This document shows, in pieces, positions 47,184 to 59,441 of a stretch of DNA of 64,000 bases. The stretch's first letter is position 1; the number at the start of each line of letters is the position of its first letter. This DNA comes from Camarhynchus parvulus (Eukaryota; Chordata; Aves; Passeriformes; Thraupidae), in the NCBI RefSeq assembly GCF_901933205.1, contig NC_044600.1:7664501-7728500 (forward strand), given 5' to 3'. The notes under the pieces were generated by a model, which was not told the DNA's origin, made no database searches, and worked only from the letters and a program-made list of their open reading frames with translations. Position numbers and translations under genes: made by a program.

Positions 47184-49021
47184 GGAAAAGGCAGACACAG
47201 CTAGGAGAAACTAGTTCAGTTCCTTCACAGGAATGAGAAGGTTGTTGGCAGTGAGTGTCCTGATTCCCAATACTGTGGTTCCTAATTCCATGGGATTTCA
47301 ACAGGTTTGCTCCTTTGTTATGGATCATCAGAGATTCCACCCCTGCAAGTCATGTTCTGGCTGTGCAGGAACCAAGAGGATGTGTGATGCCAGTGAACCA
47401 GGTCTTCATCCAAAACCACAGAGCAGTTTCAGTACCACGTGGAAGGAGATCTACCAGATCACCAGTCTGCTCTGACAGGTCCCTTCCCTTCTGCTGCTTC
47501 TGGGAACTGCTCAGATTTACAGACGGGGAATTTACCACTTTTTAATTCTTTGCTCTTTTTAGTTCTGTGTGAAGCTGGATCGATCAGGAAACCCTTTGTT
47601 CTGACTCTAGCAAATTTACATGCTAAATGCTCCCACAGCCAGAGGCTGAGTAATACAGATGGCATTTTGTCTGGCTGTGGATTTGCAGCCTCTGTTGGTA
47701 CAAGCCACCTGAGATCTCTTGGCATCAGGCAGAGACATCCATTGTCTGTCTCATTTCCTCCACCTAGTAAACACAGGTTAATCTTTCTCTAATGCACAGC
47801 TGGAGCATTTCAAAAAGGAGATAAGTCTGCTTTGTGGGAGCCAGCACAAAAACCCAGCCCTGCATGTTGACTCAGTTGAGAGGGTCTTAACAAAGCTGGT
47901 GGGGTTTAGGGCAGAGCTAGGGGCCAGCCAGCCCAGTGCTGGATTGCACCCTTAGCTAGTAGGCAAATTCATCACCCTGTGATTCATCCTGAAATGGGGA
48001 AAACAGATGAACTTTCATATGACAGGAGAGTGGGCAGCTTTGAATTGTTAAAAATCACTGTTGCACAGACAGCACGTGAAGCCAAGGGAATATGCTCACT
48101 CCATACACCCCCTGCCAGTCTGTTCCCCAGCCTTGTGCTGCTAAAGGCCACTGGGTGTTTAGCAAAACTTACAAAATTCTTGCTACACTACGTTTTCTTT
48201 CAAGCTACCCTACATCCATTGCAAAGCCCATTTGGGGGAGACTGCCTAGGAGTTGGTTGTTATTTCTCTGTGCCATCTCTCTCCTCATGGTGCAGGGAAA
48301 CATGAGTGCAGCTGTGCATGGAGCTGCTTGGCTCTGCCTTATGGGCACAGTGGGGCTTTAGAAGCCACTTCTGTCCTATGCTGGAACAAAATGAGAGATA
48401 CACAGACATTTCTGAGAGCTAGGGAGAGGAGCTGGCCAACTCCAGAATGGCTAAGGAGCTGTTGAGTGGGATGTGAACCCAAAATGAGCAACATCTATTG
48501 GCTCCTCTAAAGAAGGATGTTTCTTCTTGGAGTAAAGAGGGATGTGGTGCTTCTCTCTTCCTCCCCCTCTTCTGCTGCTGCCCATCCTGCCTGACAGCAA
48601 CCACCAAGGTCAAGGGAGAAGACCCTATTCTAGAGGCTTTATTGCAAAGATGATTTTGCAAAATGTTCATTTTATTGCGTTTTTGATGAGGTGAGAGTGG
48701 GAGACACAGAGCATATTGTCTGCAGAAGGCTGGCTTGTTTTGTACCTGACTTGCCATCCAGGGTGTCCTAGTCCCTCTATTTTAAGATGCTTCTGAATGC
48801 TCTATTTTATTTTTTTCTGCTGTTTAGAACTCACCTTTTCCTTTGAAAGGTACAGCCACCCATGGACTGTGTTCCCCTTTCTGAGGCTCTTGCTATGAGC
48901 TGTGCTAAAGATTTAAGAGTGCTTAAAGCTAAGGATAAAACTCAGATTTTCAAAAAAGATTCTGAAGAGATGATTATTATTTATTTCTTATTAGAAGTCC
49001 ATAAGGCATATAAGTTAGCAT

Positions 49022-49095
49022 GTAATTAGTAACTATTAGTACTTACTAATACTAATTACTATTACCAATTAGTTAGGAAGCAATTAGTTAATTGC
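49022..49095. repeat. ATTAGT/ACTAAT low-complexity block with palindrome
   Basis: Direct and inverted copies of attagt and aattac alternate through about 70 bases. A perfect 8-bp inverted repeat, TATTAGTA CT TACTAATA, lies at 49034-49051. Confidence 0.75.
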
Positions 49096-52000
49096 CCCTT
49101 ATAAGCAGCAGGGGGTTTGACATTGAGCAGTGACCTGCTAGCATTCCTGCCTTTGCCAGAGCACCCTCACCTCTCAAAAAGTATTTTCCTTTTTGTAGAG
49201 TTTGGCAAAATGCTCATCTGTAGGGTTTAGCAATGTTGCTGATATTTTTGACAGAAAATAAAACTTCAATGTTCTCACCTATGGAAAATAATTTTCAGCT
49301 AATGGTGGCAGGTGTAAATAGGATGCAGAATTTTTCCCAGAGTATTTCATGCCACAACTCTTCATGGTTTTTGAGCCATGAAGTATCTGCATCCAACTAG
49401 AAAGAGCACTGCATGCTCCCCTAGGACGGCACAGATTGTGACCATCCCAATTCCTTCTTGGAATGAGCCTCCTTCACCCCACTGTGCCGAGGGCTCGCCT
49501 CCCACCCAGGCTCTGTGTCAGCAAAGGAACCAGGGGTACGGCGCTGCTCCCGCCCTGCCAGGCTGAGCAGGCACAGGGGGATCCCCACAGGCGCTGAGGG
49601 GGTGAGCAGAGCTCGGATCAGCCATGGCTGAGCCCCTCTGGGGCTGGGCTTTGGCAGCAGCAAGGTCACCCTGTGTTTGCAGCTCTGCACAGAGCAATCT
49701 CCTGTGCTGCTGAGGCCAGATGAAATTCAGGGCTGCTCCTTTCTGCCTTCAGCTCGTTGGAGTAAGGCTGAAAGGTGAAAAGCCAAATGAAGCAAAGGCA
49801 AACAAAACATTTTGCATTAATATTTTTGTAAGCTCTTAGGGGGCTGAGGGCAGCATGTCCCATATCCCCAGATAACGGGACCCTGAGCAATTACAGTGTG
49901 GGCACAATCTGAAAACTGTGCTGGGTTAGCTCAGCTGAAATACACAACAAAGAGAGATGGGCAGGCTACTCTGAAAGCAAAAGGGAGGCTCATTTTTGCA
50001 TTGGTTTGGGCTGAGCTGGGCTCCCTGCTGCTATCTTGCCCTCATCAATATCTACACAGAGAAGAAGTTTTGGGGAAACACTGTGTGCCTTTTCCTGAGA
50101 CTCCTCTGTGATGAAGATGGGGTAGGCAAAACTGAAATCACTGCTGGAGTCATTCTGCCTGATCTCCCACATCTGAACTTGTGCTCAGGTAGGTCTGCAA
50201 CTGCAGACACAGCATCTGCACAGAGGAGCCTGCAGAGCTCAGAGCAAAAGCCCTTTTGGCACCCAAGGGAGCAGACTGGGGGCTGGAGCCTTGTGTGGGA
50301 GGAGATGAAATGCAGAACTCCCACACTGGCGTGTGGAAAGGCAGGTAATGGCCCTGCTGAACGAGCTGGGTATCGACTGCTGGAAGGAAATGGGCTTCCC
50401 ATTTGCATGAAATATCTTCTTTTCTATGTGTGCCAGTTGGGGGCTGGAAAAACCATGGATTATATTTAGCAAAATTGTATGCTCCTTACCTAGGCATCTT
50501 TTCATTCTCTATCTCCCCCTTTTGACACTAAAATTAAAGCAGAGTAGGATCTTTTATACTACTGAATAGGAAAGCTGCAATTAACTAGTCCATCATTATT
50601 ACTTTTATACCTGAGATCATTAAAGGTAAGGCAAAGCCACAGCTGCTCCTGTGATATGCTGCCTTGCTATTGAGAGTATAAATTGTGAACACTTTCCTAT
50701 GGGAGCGCCAGTTTCACTGAAAGTTCCTGCAGCCATGGGCTGCCTTTGCTCTCTCTATCACTTATTGTTCAACACTGCATCAGTAGTTTGGTATTTAATT
50801 ATAAGGGCTTTTTTGTTTTATTTTGGATCGTGACCCTTTTGTTCTGGATCACCACAAAAATCTATTTGGTGCAATATCACTTCTGCTAATTACAGACTTT
50901 AAAAACCCCCTTTGTTTGTGTTACTACAGAGTTAAACACCCTCTGGTTAGAAGACAGTCTTGGCATTTCTGTTCAGTAAAGGCTGTTTAGATTTATTAAG
51001 TCATGCAAAACTAACAAACAAGATTAAATAGAATAAACGAAAAACATCCACTCTGAAAAGCCCCACTACTCCTACAAGAAGTAGGAGAGCTCATAGGGTG
51101 TGTGGTTAATTTTAGAAGATGGCAGTTTCATGATCTTTTTTATGATCCCTGGAGCTCTTCTGTCTGTGTCTTTCAGCTGCTATCTTTATTTAAAAAAAAC
51201 CCACCTCTGAAGAGCACCAGAGTTTCTCTCTGTGGCTCAGGGCTATGTTTTTAGGTTAGCAGGGACAGGATCAGCAAGGGCTCAGCAGTGCACAGAGATG
51301 GGCACCACTGAGGTTCTCTGACACAGGCGGCTGCATTTGCTAATATTGGCCATCAAATGTTAACTAGGTCATAAAAATGTCTCTGAGTTGGCCATAATTA
51401 GTCTCCTAATGATCTGCTGGTTCAGTCCCTTCTCCAGTGGCTTCACAAAGGTTGTGTTTATGAGCACATGTCAGGGTTAGCAATCATTTTGTTCTGAGTG
51501 ATGGTAATGGCTCTGAAACCGTTCTTCAGTTTTTTAGGGGTTGTTTTGGTCAAACATTTCCTTGTCATTTGGCATGGAATGATGGTGTGCAGAACGGCTT
51601 AGGCTGCACACAGACAACTATTCTTTTCCTCTTGGAGCTAAACAGCCATAGGATAGTAGTCAGATTTATTTTTACAGCTCTTTCTTACCTCTGTTTCCCT
51701 GGGTTTATAAATCATAGCATTTGGTTTTGAACACTTGCAGCTAAATAAAACCCAACACAACAGCTTTCCTGTGCTGTGGAAAGCTGTTCTGAGATTTTTG
51801 CAACCTGGCTTAAAATTCTCAGCAACTGAAAACCCGAGTGAATGTGGTAGAGACAGCATTTCCTAGGCATAAGGGGGCATGGGAATGTCTACAGAGTCAA
51901 AGGCAAGGAGCTCCTTATTTAGAGAGGCATGGCACATAAAAATGTTTGCTAAACAAGCCTTTCCCTGGGCATTTCCCCTGCTGCCTTCTGGCAGGGAGTG

Positions 52001-54815
52001 TTGTGTGGTGATGCAGGGGACCACAGGTGATGTTGTGTCCCTGCTGGCACAGCTCCCTGGGTCCTGGGAGCTCCCCCATCCCCCTGGTGAAGCCTTGGCC
52101 CTGTGGCTGATTCCCCACGTGGGATTTGCTGTGGCAATGCAGAACAGCTGCCTGTCCCATCTCCCTGCTCCCAAACAGATTTCATGTAGCCAGAAGGGAA
52201 GGAGAGCTCAGGTGGTGACACCCCTCGAGAGGTTTGCCGTGGAGCTGACTGTCCCTGGACAGAGAGGCTGAACCCCACTGTGGGGCAGCCTGAATTTGAG
52301 CACCTGGGCTCAGCTTTGCAATTTTGGCAGGAGACAGGAGGTGGAATTTGAGCTCCCTAACTACAGTTATGAAAGGAGCTGTGCAATTTCACAAAGGGCA
52401 ACTGAGGACAAAGATATTGCCCTGTTGTAGATCACAGTTGTGCACAACATTTTGTTGTTTTTTGCACAGTTTTTATGTATATCATGTGCTTTTCCAGACA
52501 CAAGGTAGGATGTGATGCTCATCCCTCCACTGCTGCTCCTGCTCCCTGGCTTTGCAGCATTGCTCTGGAGCAGTCAGAGCCATTCCAGAGGCTGCCCCAA
52601 ATCCATCCTTCTGCCCACAGCGTGCTCCTGGCTCAGCTGTGCTGCTCTCCTGTTGGAAACTGTGTCCAGGCTCTCCTCCTTCCCTCCCTCTCTCCCTCCT
52701 CCCACCTCGCCTCACAGAGGGGGACTCCTGCAAATTGGAAGGGCTGGAGATCAAACTGGAGTCCAGTGAAAGCACTGGGGGTCTTTCTGCTGCCTGCCTG
52801 ACTCCTGCCTGCTTTGGGCTGCTCCAGGGAACTCTTGGGTTCCACCCTCATTGCATCTTTCTTGGTTTGGCCTGTGCAGGGCTGCTGTAACCAGGCTTTA
52901 ATGAAGCATGAGCTTGATTTAGGCAGGGACCATGTCCCTCTGCTCTGGAGCAAGGAGAGGAAGCCTTGCTGTGACTGCCTATGCAGCCCAGCTGAAACGA
53001 GCTCCAGGTGGAGGACAAAGTACCACCTGTCCTGCAGAAGAGGGAGAATTTTAAAAAGCAAACCCAAACTCCTTGGCTCATTGAATTCAGAAGCTTTTGT
53101 TCTCATGATTGTCTAGATTTGCAGCTTGTGTAGATTCCTGAGGGAAAGTGAATTAAACTCTGGAGGGGGAAAAAAAATCCATTCTTTAGAATGGCTCATA
53201 AAAATATCTTCTAACAGGAGTGCAATTTCTGCCTTTGTGTCCTCTGGAGCTAAATGATCAGCCATATTATGTGCTGTGCTTCGTTACCCAAGAACATTGC
53301 AGCAACGAGCTGGAATAATGAGTGCAAAGCTTCATTCAGAGAGAAGCTGAGCTCCTCAGAGCTTCAAAAGACCAGGTTTATTAATGAGAAAAAATACAGA
53401 AACATCCTTATTTAAGAAATTTATATCTTCTAGGATGGTTCTGAAAATTACAGCTAAATCAGCTGAGATGTCAGACATAAAAAGAAGATGTGTGATTCCC
53501 ACTAATACTCTCTGAACTGTGTCTGTCTTGGCTGCCCTTCCTGGCAGTCAGCATTTCACAGTTCTCATTTCCAAGCAGCCAGCTTTGGCTTTATGTGGGA
53601 GATGTCTCCACTAGCAGTGGGAACAGAAATAACTGTCAAAAAATGTGAAGAATGTAATCAACTTTGCAAGCTTTAAAATCCTTTCTGGACGGGTGAAATG
53701 GTAGTAGCCATCAAACTGTTCTCATCTCTCTTTGCTTCTTAGCATTGGTTTTTGAGCACCATGTAATCCACAAGAACAAGAACAATATCCATTTCCTTTG
53801 CACGAGGCTGCCAGGCTGCTTTGCTCACGTGAGCTATTGTGTACAGAAAGATTCAGTTTGCCCTTATCTCCCACATCTCCTCTGAGCCAAACTATTGGCG
53901 TCAGTTTTCAAAAAATACATTTTATCTTTGCAGAAATGAATTTAGATGTATCTTTAAATGAATTCTTGTAAATCATCTTTCATGAAAGACTTTGAAGCAT
54001 GCCATGAGCTAACTGGCTTTGTTCCCTTTCTTCAGACAAACTGACATTAAGAAACTTCAGGCTTCACACTGACAGATCTTGTGACATTTGTGCTTTCTCA
54101 CTGAGCACTGTGGACATAATTTTGTCCCTTCTGGGATTAGTTCTACTGTACCAAATCACTCAAAGATTATCACTTGTACCTTGTGTCCAGTATGATTTCT
54201 AATTCCCTGGTCTATAATTCCCACAAAGTACTTGATTAACTTCTGAGGTATTCTGTATAACGTTGTTTTAAGTCCCCAAAGCAATTTAGCAAGCCTTGCT
54301 GCCTTCACAGTATTAATGTTCTCTCAATGTTGCATTCTGATGAGAATCCCTATTTTAAATAAATAAGTTCACAACACTGAGTATGCATTTGGATGGTACT
54401 AATACTGATCTCCCATGCATTAATATGAATGAGCAGGATTAGCATGGCAAAATTTGCAATTTCTCTAAGTGCTGGAAATATGAATCAGACTAAAGTGTTA
54501 AAATTTTGCTTTGGTTTGTTCATCCTTAAAGGGTTTTTTTCTTAAGTTATAGCCAAGCATATAAATGCAGTCAAAGGCCAAGAGCATGAAATATAATTTA
54601 GAAGTTGAAATTTTCATTATATAAGTCAGAGATGTGATAATTTGCTGGCATTTTTCATTCTTATTTTCCTAAAAGGTTGGATTTGGGGTTGTTGGCGGGA
54701 GAGGTTGTTTAGGTTTTGTAAATTTTGTTGCTGATTCTGGTTTTGCTTGCTTTTTGTTTTACTTGAAATACATATCAGGAGCTGGCAGGGTTGGAGTGTG
54801 GGATGCATGTGGATT

Positions 54816-54976
54816 GTTCAGCCTGGAGATAAAGAGATGGAGCAGAAATTAATTTCCATCTTTACCTACCTGAAGTGTGGGGCATAGGAAAGAGGAGCAA
54901 GGTTCATCTGGAAGATACAAACTGAAGGGTTGTGAGGGACCTTCTCACCTCGTTCATTTTGTGGGTCTATGAATGA
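54816..54976 (+). mobile_element. degraded CR1 LINE fragment with internal deletion
   Basis: The start (gttcagcctggagataaaga, later ctacctgaagtg) resembles the CR1 segment TTCAGCCTGGAGAAGAG...TACCTGAAG. The end (gtgagggacc, then ggtctatgaatga) resembles the CR1 3' terminus. The middle is missing, so this is an old copy. Confidence 0.5.
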
Positions 54977-57900
54977 AGCAGATATTTGTGTGCTGTGCAG
55001 TGGCTCTAGATGTCCTTCTAGCATGACCTACAAAGCACCAGGAATGACAAATTGTCCCTGTGCCAAAGGCATGGGAAGGAGGGTGTGCTGGGTGTGCTGT
55101 TCACAGCCAGGCTGGGTGGGGATGGGGCACTTGTGGTCTGTGAGCTTCTCCACCCCAGCCTGCAGAAGAGCTCCTGCAAGGACCTGGACTCTCATGGGTG
55201 TCTTGCTTTCATGGCTTGTGCATCCATTAAGATTATAAACCCCTTCCCAAAAGGAAACATTCTCCAAACCTCCGGAAACTGAAGTGACAAATAATATTTT
55301 TTGCTTCTTCTCTTTAAAACATCCTTCTTTAAAACTCTGAGCTGCTGCAGTCTCCTTGCCCAAGCAACTTAATTGTCAACTCTCTGGTGAGCCAAGCTGT
55401 CCTCTCTAGGTCATTGCAATGAGGGAACAGCTTTGTCAGAGCATCATCTCTCCTGGGTGAGCCCCATGGCATTGACAGCTCAGAAATGGAATGGGCTTTG
55501 CCAGTGCAGCTGGGTGAGCATGACTCCACTTCCACTGCCCTGGCACTGATTTACCAGGGGTTTCTGTGGGAGTTAATGCATATGGAGCTGGACATTGGAA
55601 GACACCACAAACTGTATTTGCTCCCAGAACTCTCCTTTGGCTGATTTGCTGCCTTCTCCCTCTGAGCATACACTAACTTTTGTATCAAATATACATCAAA
55701 GCACTGTATGTTGTTACCACCCACAAATATTCGCTATCACTACTAAACAAATGAGATGCAATTGCTGGATGAAGTTGGTGAGTGTTGCCTAGCTGGAGAG
55801 AAAGCAGGGGGGAGACTTGAAATCTCTCCTCCTTTTGGGTTTTGGTCACTGTGCTAGGGACAGTGGATAATTAGGATTAATAGGGATTCCTTGACATCCC
55901 ATCTCAGGCTGTGCTGTCAGAAAGCACGGATCTCCCTTGGGGTCTGCAGCAGATGCTGGCTCTGCAGCAGGCTGGCTCTCTGCTCCCTGTCCAGGTGACT
56001 TTGACCTTTTACTTGATGTTTTTAAGTTGTGATGCTGCTCGTCTGCAGGGCTGGGGCTGAGCCTGGAACTGAGGGTGTGCTGGGGAGCCAGAGCTGTGCC
56101 ACTTTTCCATGAGGGAGCAGAGTGCAGGGCATTTTAAATTACTGTCAGGGATACTGGCTGTGTATCTTGTGTGGATGCCTGCTGCCTCAGCAGGGGCTGC
56201 AGATGCCTTAAATCAATATATTATGATTTCACCTCAACTGTGTCATTTTGAATTTCCACGTGATTCTGCAGAACCAATTATATGCATATATATATGAATA
56301 AACTCAACTCCCTAGGCTGTTGCTGGGAGCTTAAGCTACTTGGAAATCCTATTTTCAGAAAGAAACAACACCGGAACAAGAAAATTCAGATGCTGAGATC
56401 TGTTCTGGTGCTTCCAAGGACCAGGAGTGTTGGTTCCTGCAGAAACAGTTTTGGGAGGCTCCAGGGTAACGCTGCTTATGCAGATCTACTAAACAAGTTT
56501 CTCCCTCACTGATTTTCTCCAGTGCAGGAGCTGCTGCAGGCTCCTTTCCTGCTCTCAGAAGAATCTGCTGCTGAGAATGGCTGCTGTCTCCAAGCCCTGT
56601 TGCTTGCTCAGGAGAAGGCTGAAAGAGGCCTGTGAGGAGGAGGAGGGTGCACATAGGACAGTTTGTCTTTCTGCCTTTCTGACAGTCTGTGTTGGTGCAT
56701 TTGGGTTTTGCAGGGGGTTCAGGGCTGCAGGGGAGGGCACAAGTGCTGCAATCTCAGCAAAGCTACTGTGGGTGCTGTGTAACTCTCCATAAAGAGGTGA
56801 AATACTTACAGGTGCCATTAAAATGCTGAAGGCACCAAGTATTTGTGATGTTGACCTCCCATGATGCTGTAGTTTGACATTGGCCAAATGCTGGGCACCC
56901 ATGAAAACTGTTTGCCCACCTTCTGCTACAGTTGGATGGAAGAGAGGGGGAAAAATTAACACAGGATTAATGAATTAGGGACTGAGAGAAAACACTCTAA
57001 GGGCAAGAAAGGTTCAAATTTAAAGGTATAGGGTAAATTTATTAGTAACAGAGTCAGAGGGGGAAAATGAGAAGAAAAATAAGCCTTTAAAACACCTTCC
57101 CCCCACCCTCAGCCCCTCCCTCTTCCCAGGGGCACCTCGCCACCCCTGGTAAAAACTGCCAGTGTGCTGCTTTGATTTTCTTCCTAACTATCATCACAGA
57201 GGCATTCCCAACCCCTCTAACTGGGTCAGCAGCGTGTCCATCTCCAGAGCCATCAGAGATTGGCTCTGTCTGACATGGTGGAAGCTTCCAGCAGCTCCTC
57301 ACAGAAGCCACCTCTGTGGCCTCCCCACTACCAAAAACCCCACACCAAACATGCCAGATCAAGACACATGATTTTGTGAGAAATACTTTGTGCTATTCCA
57401 GCACGCAGTGAAACACCAGCTCCTCAGCACAGAGCAGCCCTGCTGCCCCCAGGATGGCAGCCAGGCTGCTGCCTGCTGAGAGGAACCTCGGTGTTTGAAG
57501 GTTCTCTGGCAACCAAGGTGGAATATCTGGTCCCCTTTCCTTTTTAATATTAATTTAGCTTTGTAGTTAAAGGGAAAATGCTGGGAAATGCACAATGTGA
57601 GGCATTAATGGGTTAGTCAGTGGGATTTATTTGCTGTAGTGGCAGGGGGCTCAGTCTGCAGGCACAGTGAGGTTTCTCCAGTTTCTTTCATGATGGTCAG
57701 AGTTAAGCTCTGCATTTCTCTGATGTTTGGGGACTGGGGACCTCCAGCACTGGCTGAGTTAGCAGGTGGTTTTGTGCTTACAGCCCATGCAGTGAGAAGT
57801 CAGGCATCTGTAAAGATTTTGGAGGGATGGAGGTACAGCAAAGATCCTGCATTGCCTCTGGGCTCACCTTTGCCATCCATGACTTTGGCAGAAATCCCAT

Positions 57901-59413
57901 GGGACTAAATTCTCATTTTTTCAGTGGAGAGCAACCCCAGTGCAGAGCAGGTAATGCTGACCCTGTGCCTCCATCTCTCTGCTGACTCAGTCACTCCAGA
58001 CTGCCTCCACATTTCCAGCAAAGGGCACACAGGGCACATTTACAGCTGCTCTGGGGACCAGCCAAGGCTGCAGCAGTGCAGATTTACCAGCCAGCGTGGC
58101 AGGGCTGTTCCCAAACCCTGGGGTCTGTTAGAAGAGTCTCTCCACGTCCTCAGGAGGATCCATAATCATGGAGAAGACTTTGCTGGTGGAAGCCCAGCTT
58201 CTCAGTGGACTGCTGTGTCTGAGTTATGCAGTTTGTTCCTCCTCTCCCTTGTCAGGACAGCCACAACCTCAGTGCTTGTTATGGGGAGTGTGTGCATGAG
58301 CACACAACCAGAAAAAGGCAATTTGGGATGCTGTTATTCACACAGCACTGTGTGAACTCAGGAAATTGGACCATGGGGTGAGAAAGCAAAGCCCTTGCTC
58401 AGTGGGAAGCAATGGGGAATAAGGCTTAAGGAAAGAGGGAAAACAGGTAAAGAGTCTGTTATTTCCTGGTGCTGAATTCCTGCTGAAGAAGCAGAGCTGA
58501 GGGCATGCAAAGTGATCATAACCAGGTGCAAAAACTTCCCAGTGCTTTGCTTTTCTGGAAACTGCCTAAGTCACTAATGACATGAGGGCAGGGGAAAACA
58601 CTCTGCCTTTCCCAAAGCTGAGATGGGTTTTGTGATACTTGATTGTAATTTTCAACTGGTCTAAATATTAGTGATGTTTGGAGGTAAGATGGTAATATTT
58701 TTCAATAGAGGGTTTTTAGGCAGCAAACTGTAAAAAATAGGATATTCTTAACTTGGGACTAATGTGAATTGACAGATAAAATTTGCCAAACCCTGGAATT
58801 TATGAGCACTGCTAAAACATATACAAGCTGGAAGCACCCTTGAGAATTGCAATTATGCTGTCACCCTGCCCTTCTTGGAAGGGCTCTGTGTGCCTGGGTA
58901 TTGACAGCAGTTCAGTAGAGGAAGAAATTGCCATTTTGAAGCTACACTGACATCTGAGGAAGACGTGAATCAGGGTACTGAAGGTGCCCAGGGCAGGGAA
59001 AGCAGGAGAAATGCAAAGTGTGCTGGGCTACATGTGCTGGTGTCTGTAGGTGCTTTGCTGTACTTTTCCCTCCTAACCAGGACTGTTGTTGGTTTGCTTC
59101 AGGCTGGGATTGAGGGTTTGTGTTATATGAAGAGGAGAGTGAATTTCTCTGGACTACAGCATAGAATGTGAATGGAGAAAATGCAAGGTCACCCAGGGAC
59201 ACTGCAGCAGAAACCAGGATAAAGCTGTGGTCTCCTCAATCCCAGCACTACTCCCAACAACAAGGAATGTGGGGGGAAAAGGGCACAGAGATTTTCAAGT
59301 CAATTGAAATTATCCAGCTGCTTATGCACTGGGCTTCATAGCATGAAGGGTTTCTACACCCCCAGTATAACCAGTGTGAAGCTCAAAGGAGCAGCAGCCT
59401 GGGCCATCTCCCT

Positions 59414-59441
59414 TTTTTACTGCGCTTAACAGCAGTAAAAA
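59414..59441. repeat. perfect 10-bp inverted repeat with 8-base loop
   Basis: TTTTTACTGC pairs exactly with GCAGTAAAAA. Confidence 0.85.

Larger units (their letters stand above)
29950..48900. other. intergenic, no recognisable gene
   Basis: No spliced or single-exon protein model could be recognised on either strand. AGTR2 and KLHL13, genes near SLC6A14 on the human X, are not visible. The stretch includes a perfect hairpin (30747-30778), a TAAT-type palindrome (33318-33336), a 265-codon minus-strand open frame (38683-39480) and an octamer-bearing AT-rich block (about 46900-47190). Confidence 0.55.

Noticed and set aside
57924..58355. 143-codon + strand frame
   Set aside because: Codon content looks like translated noncoding GC-rich DNA, with no homology recognised.
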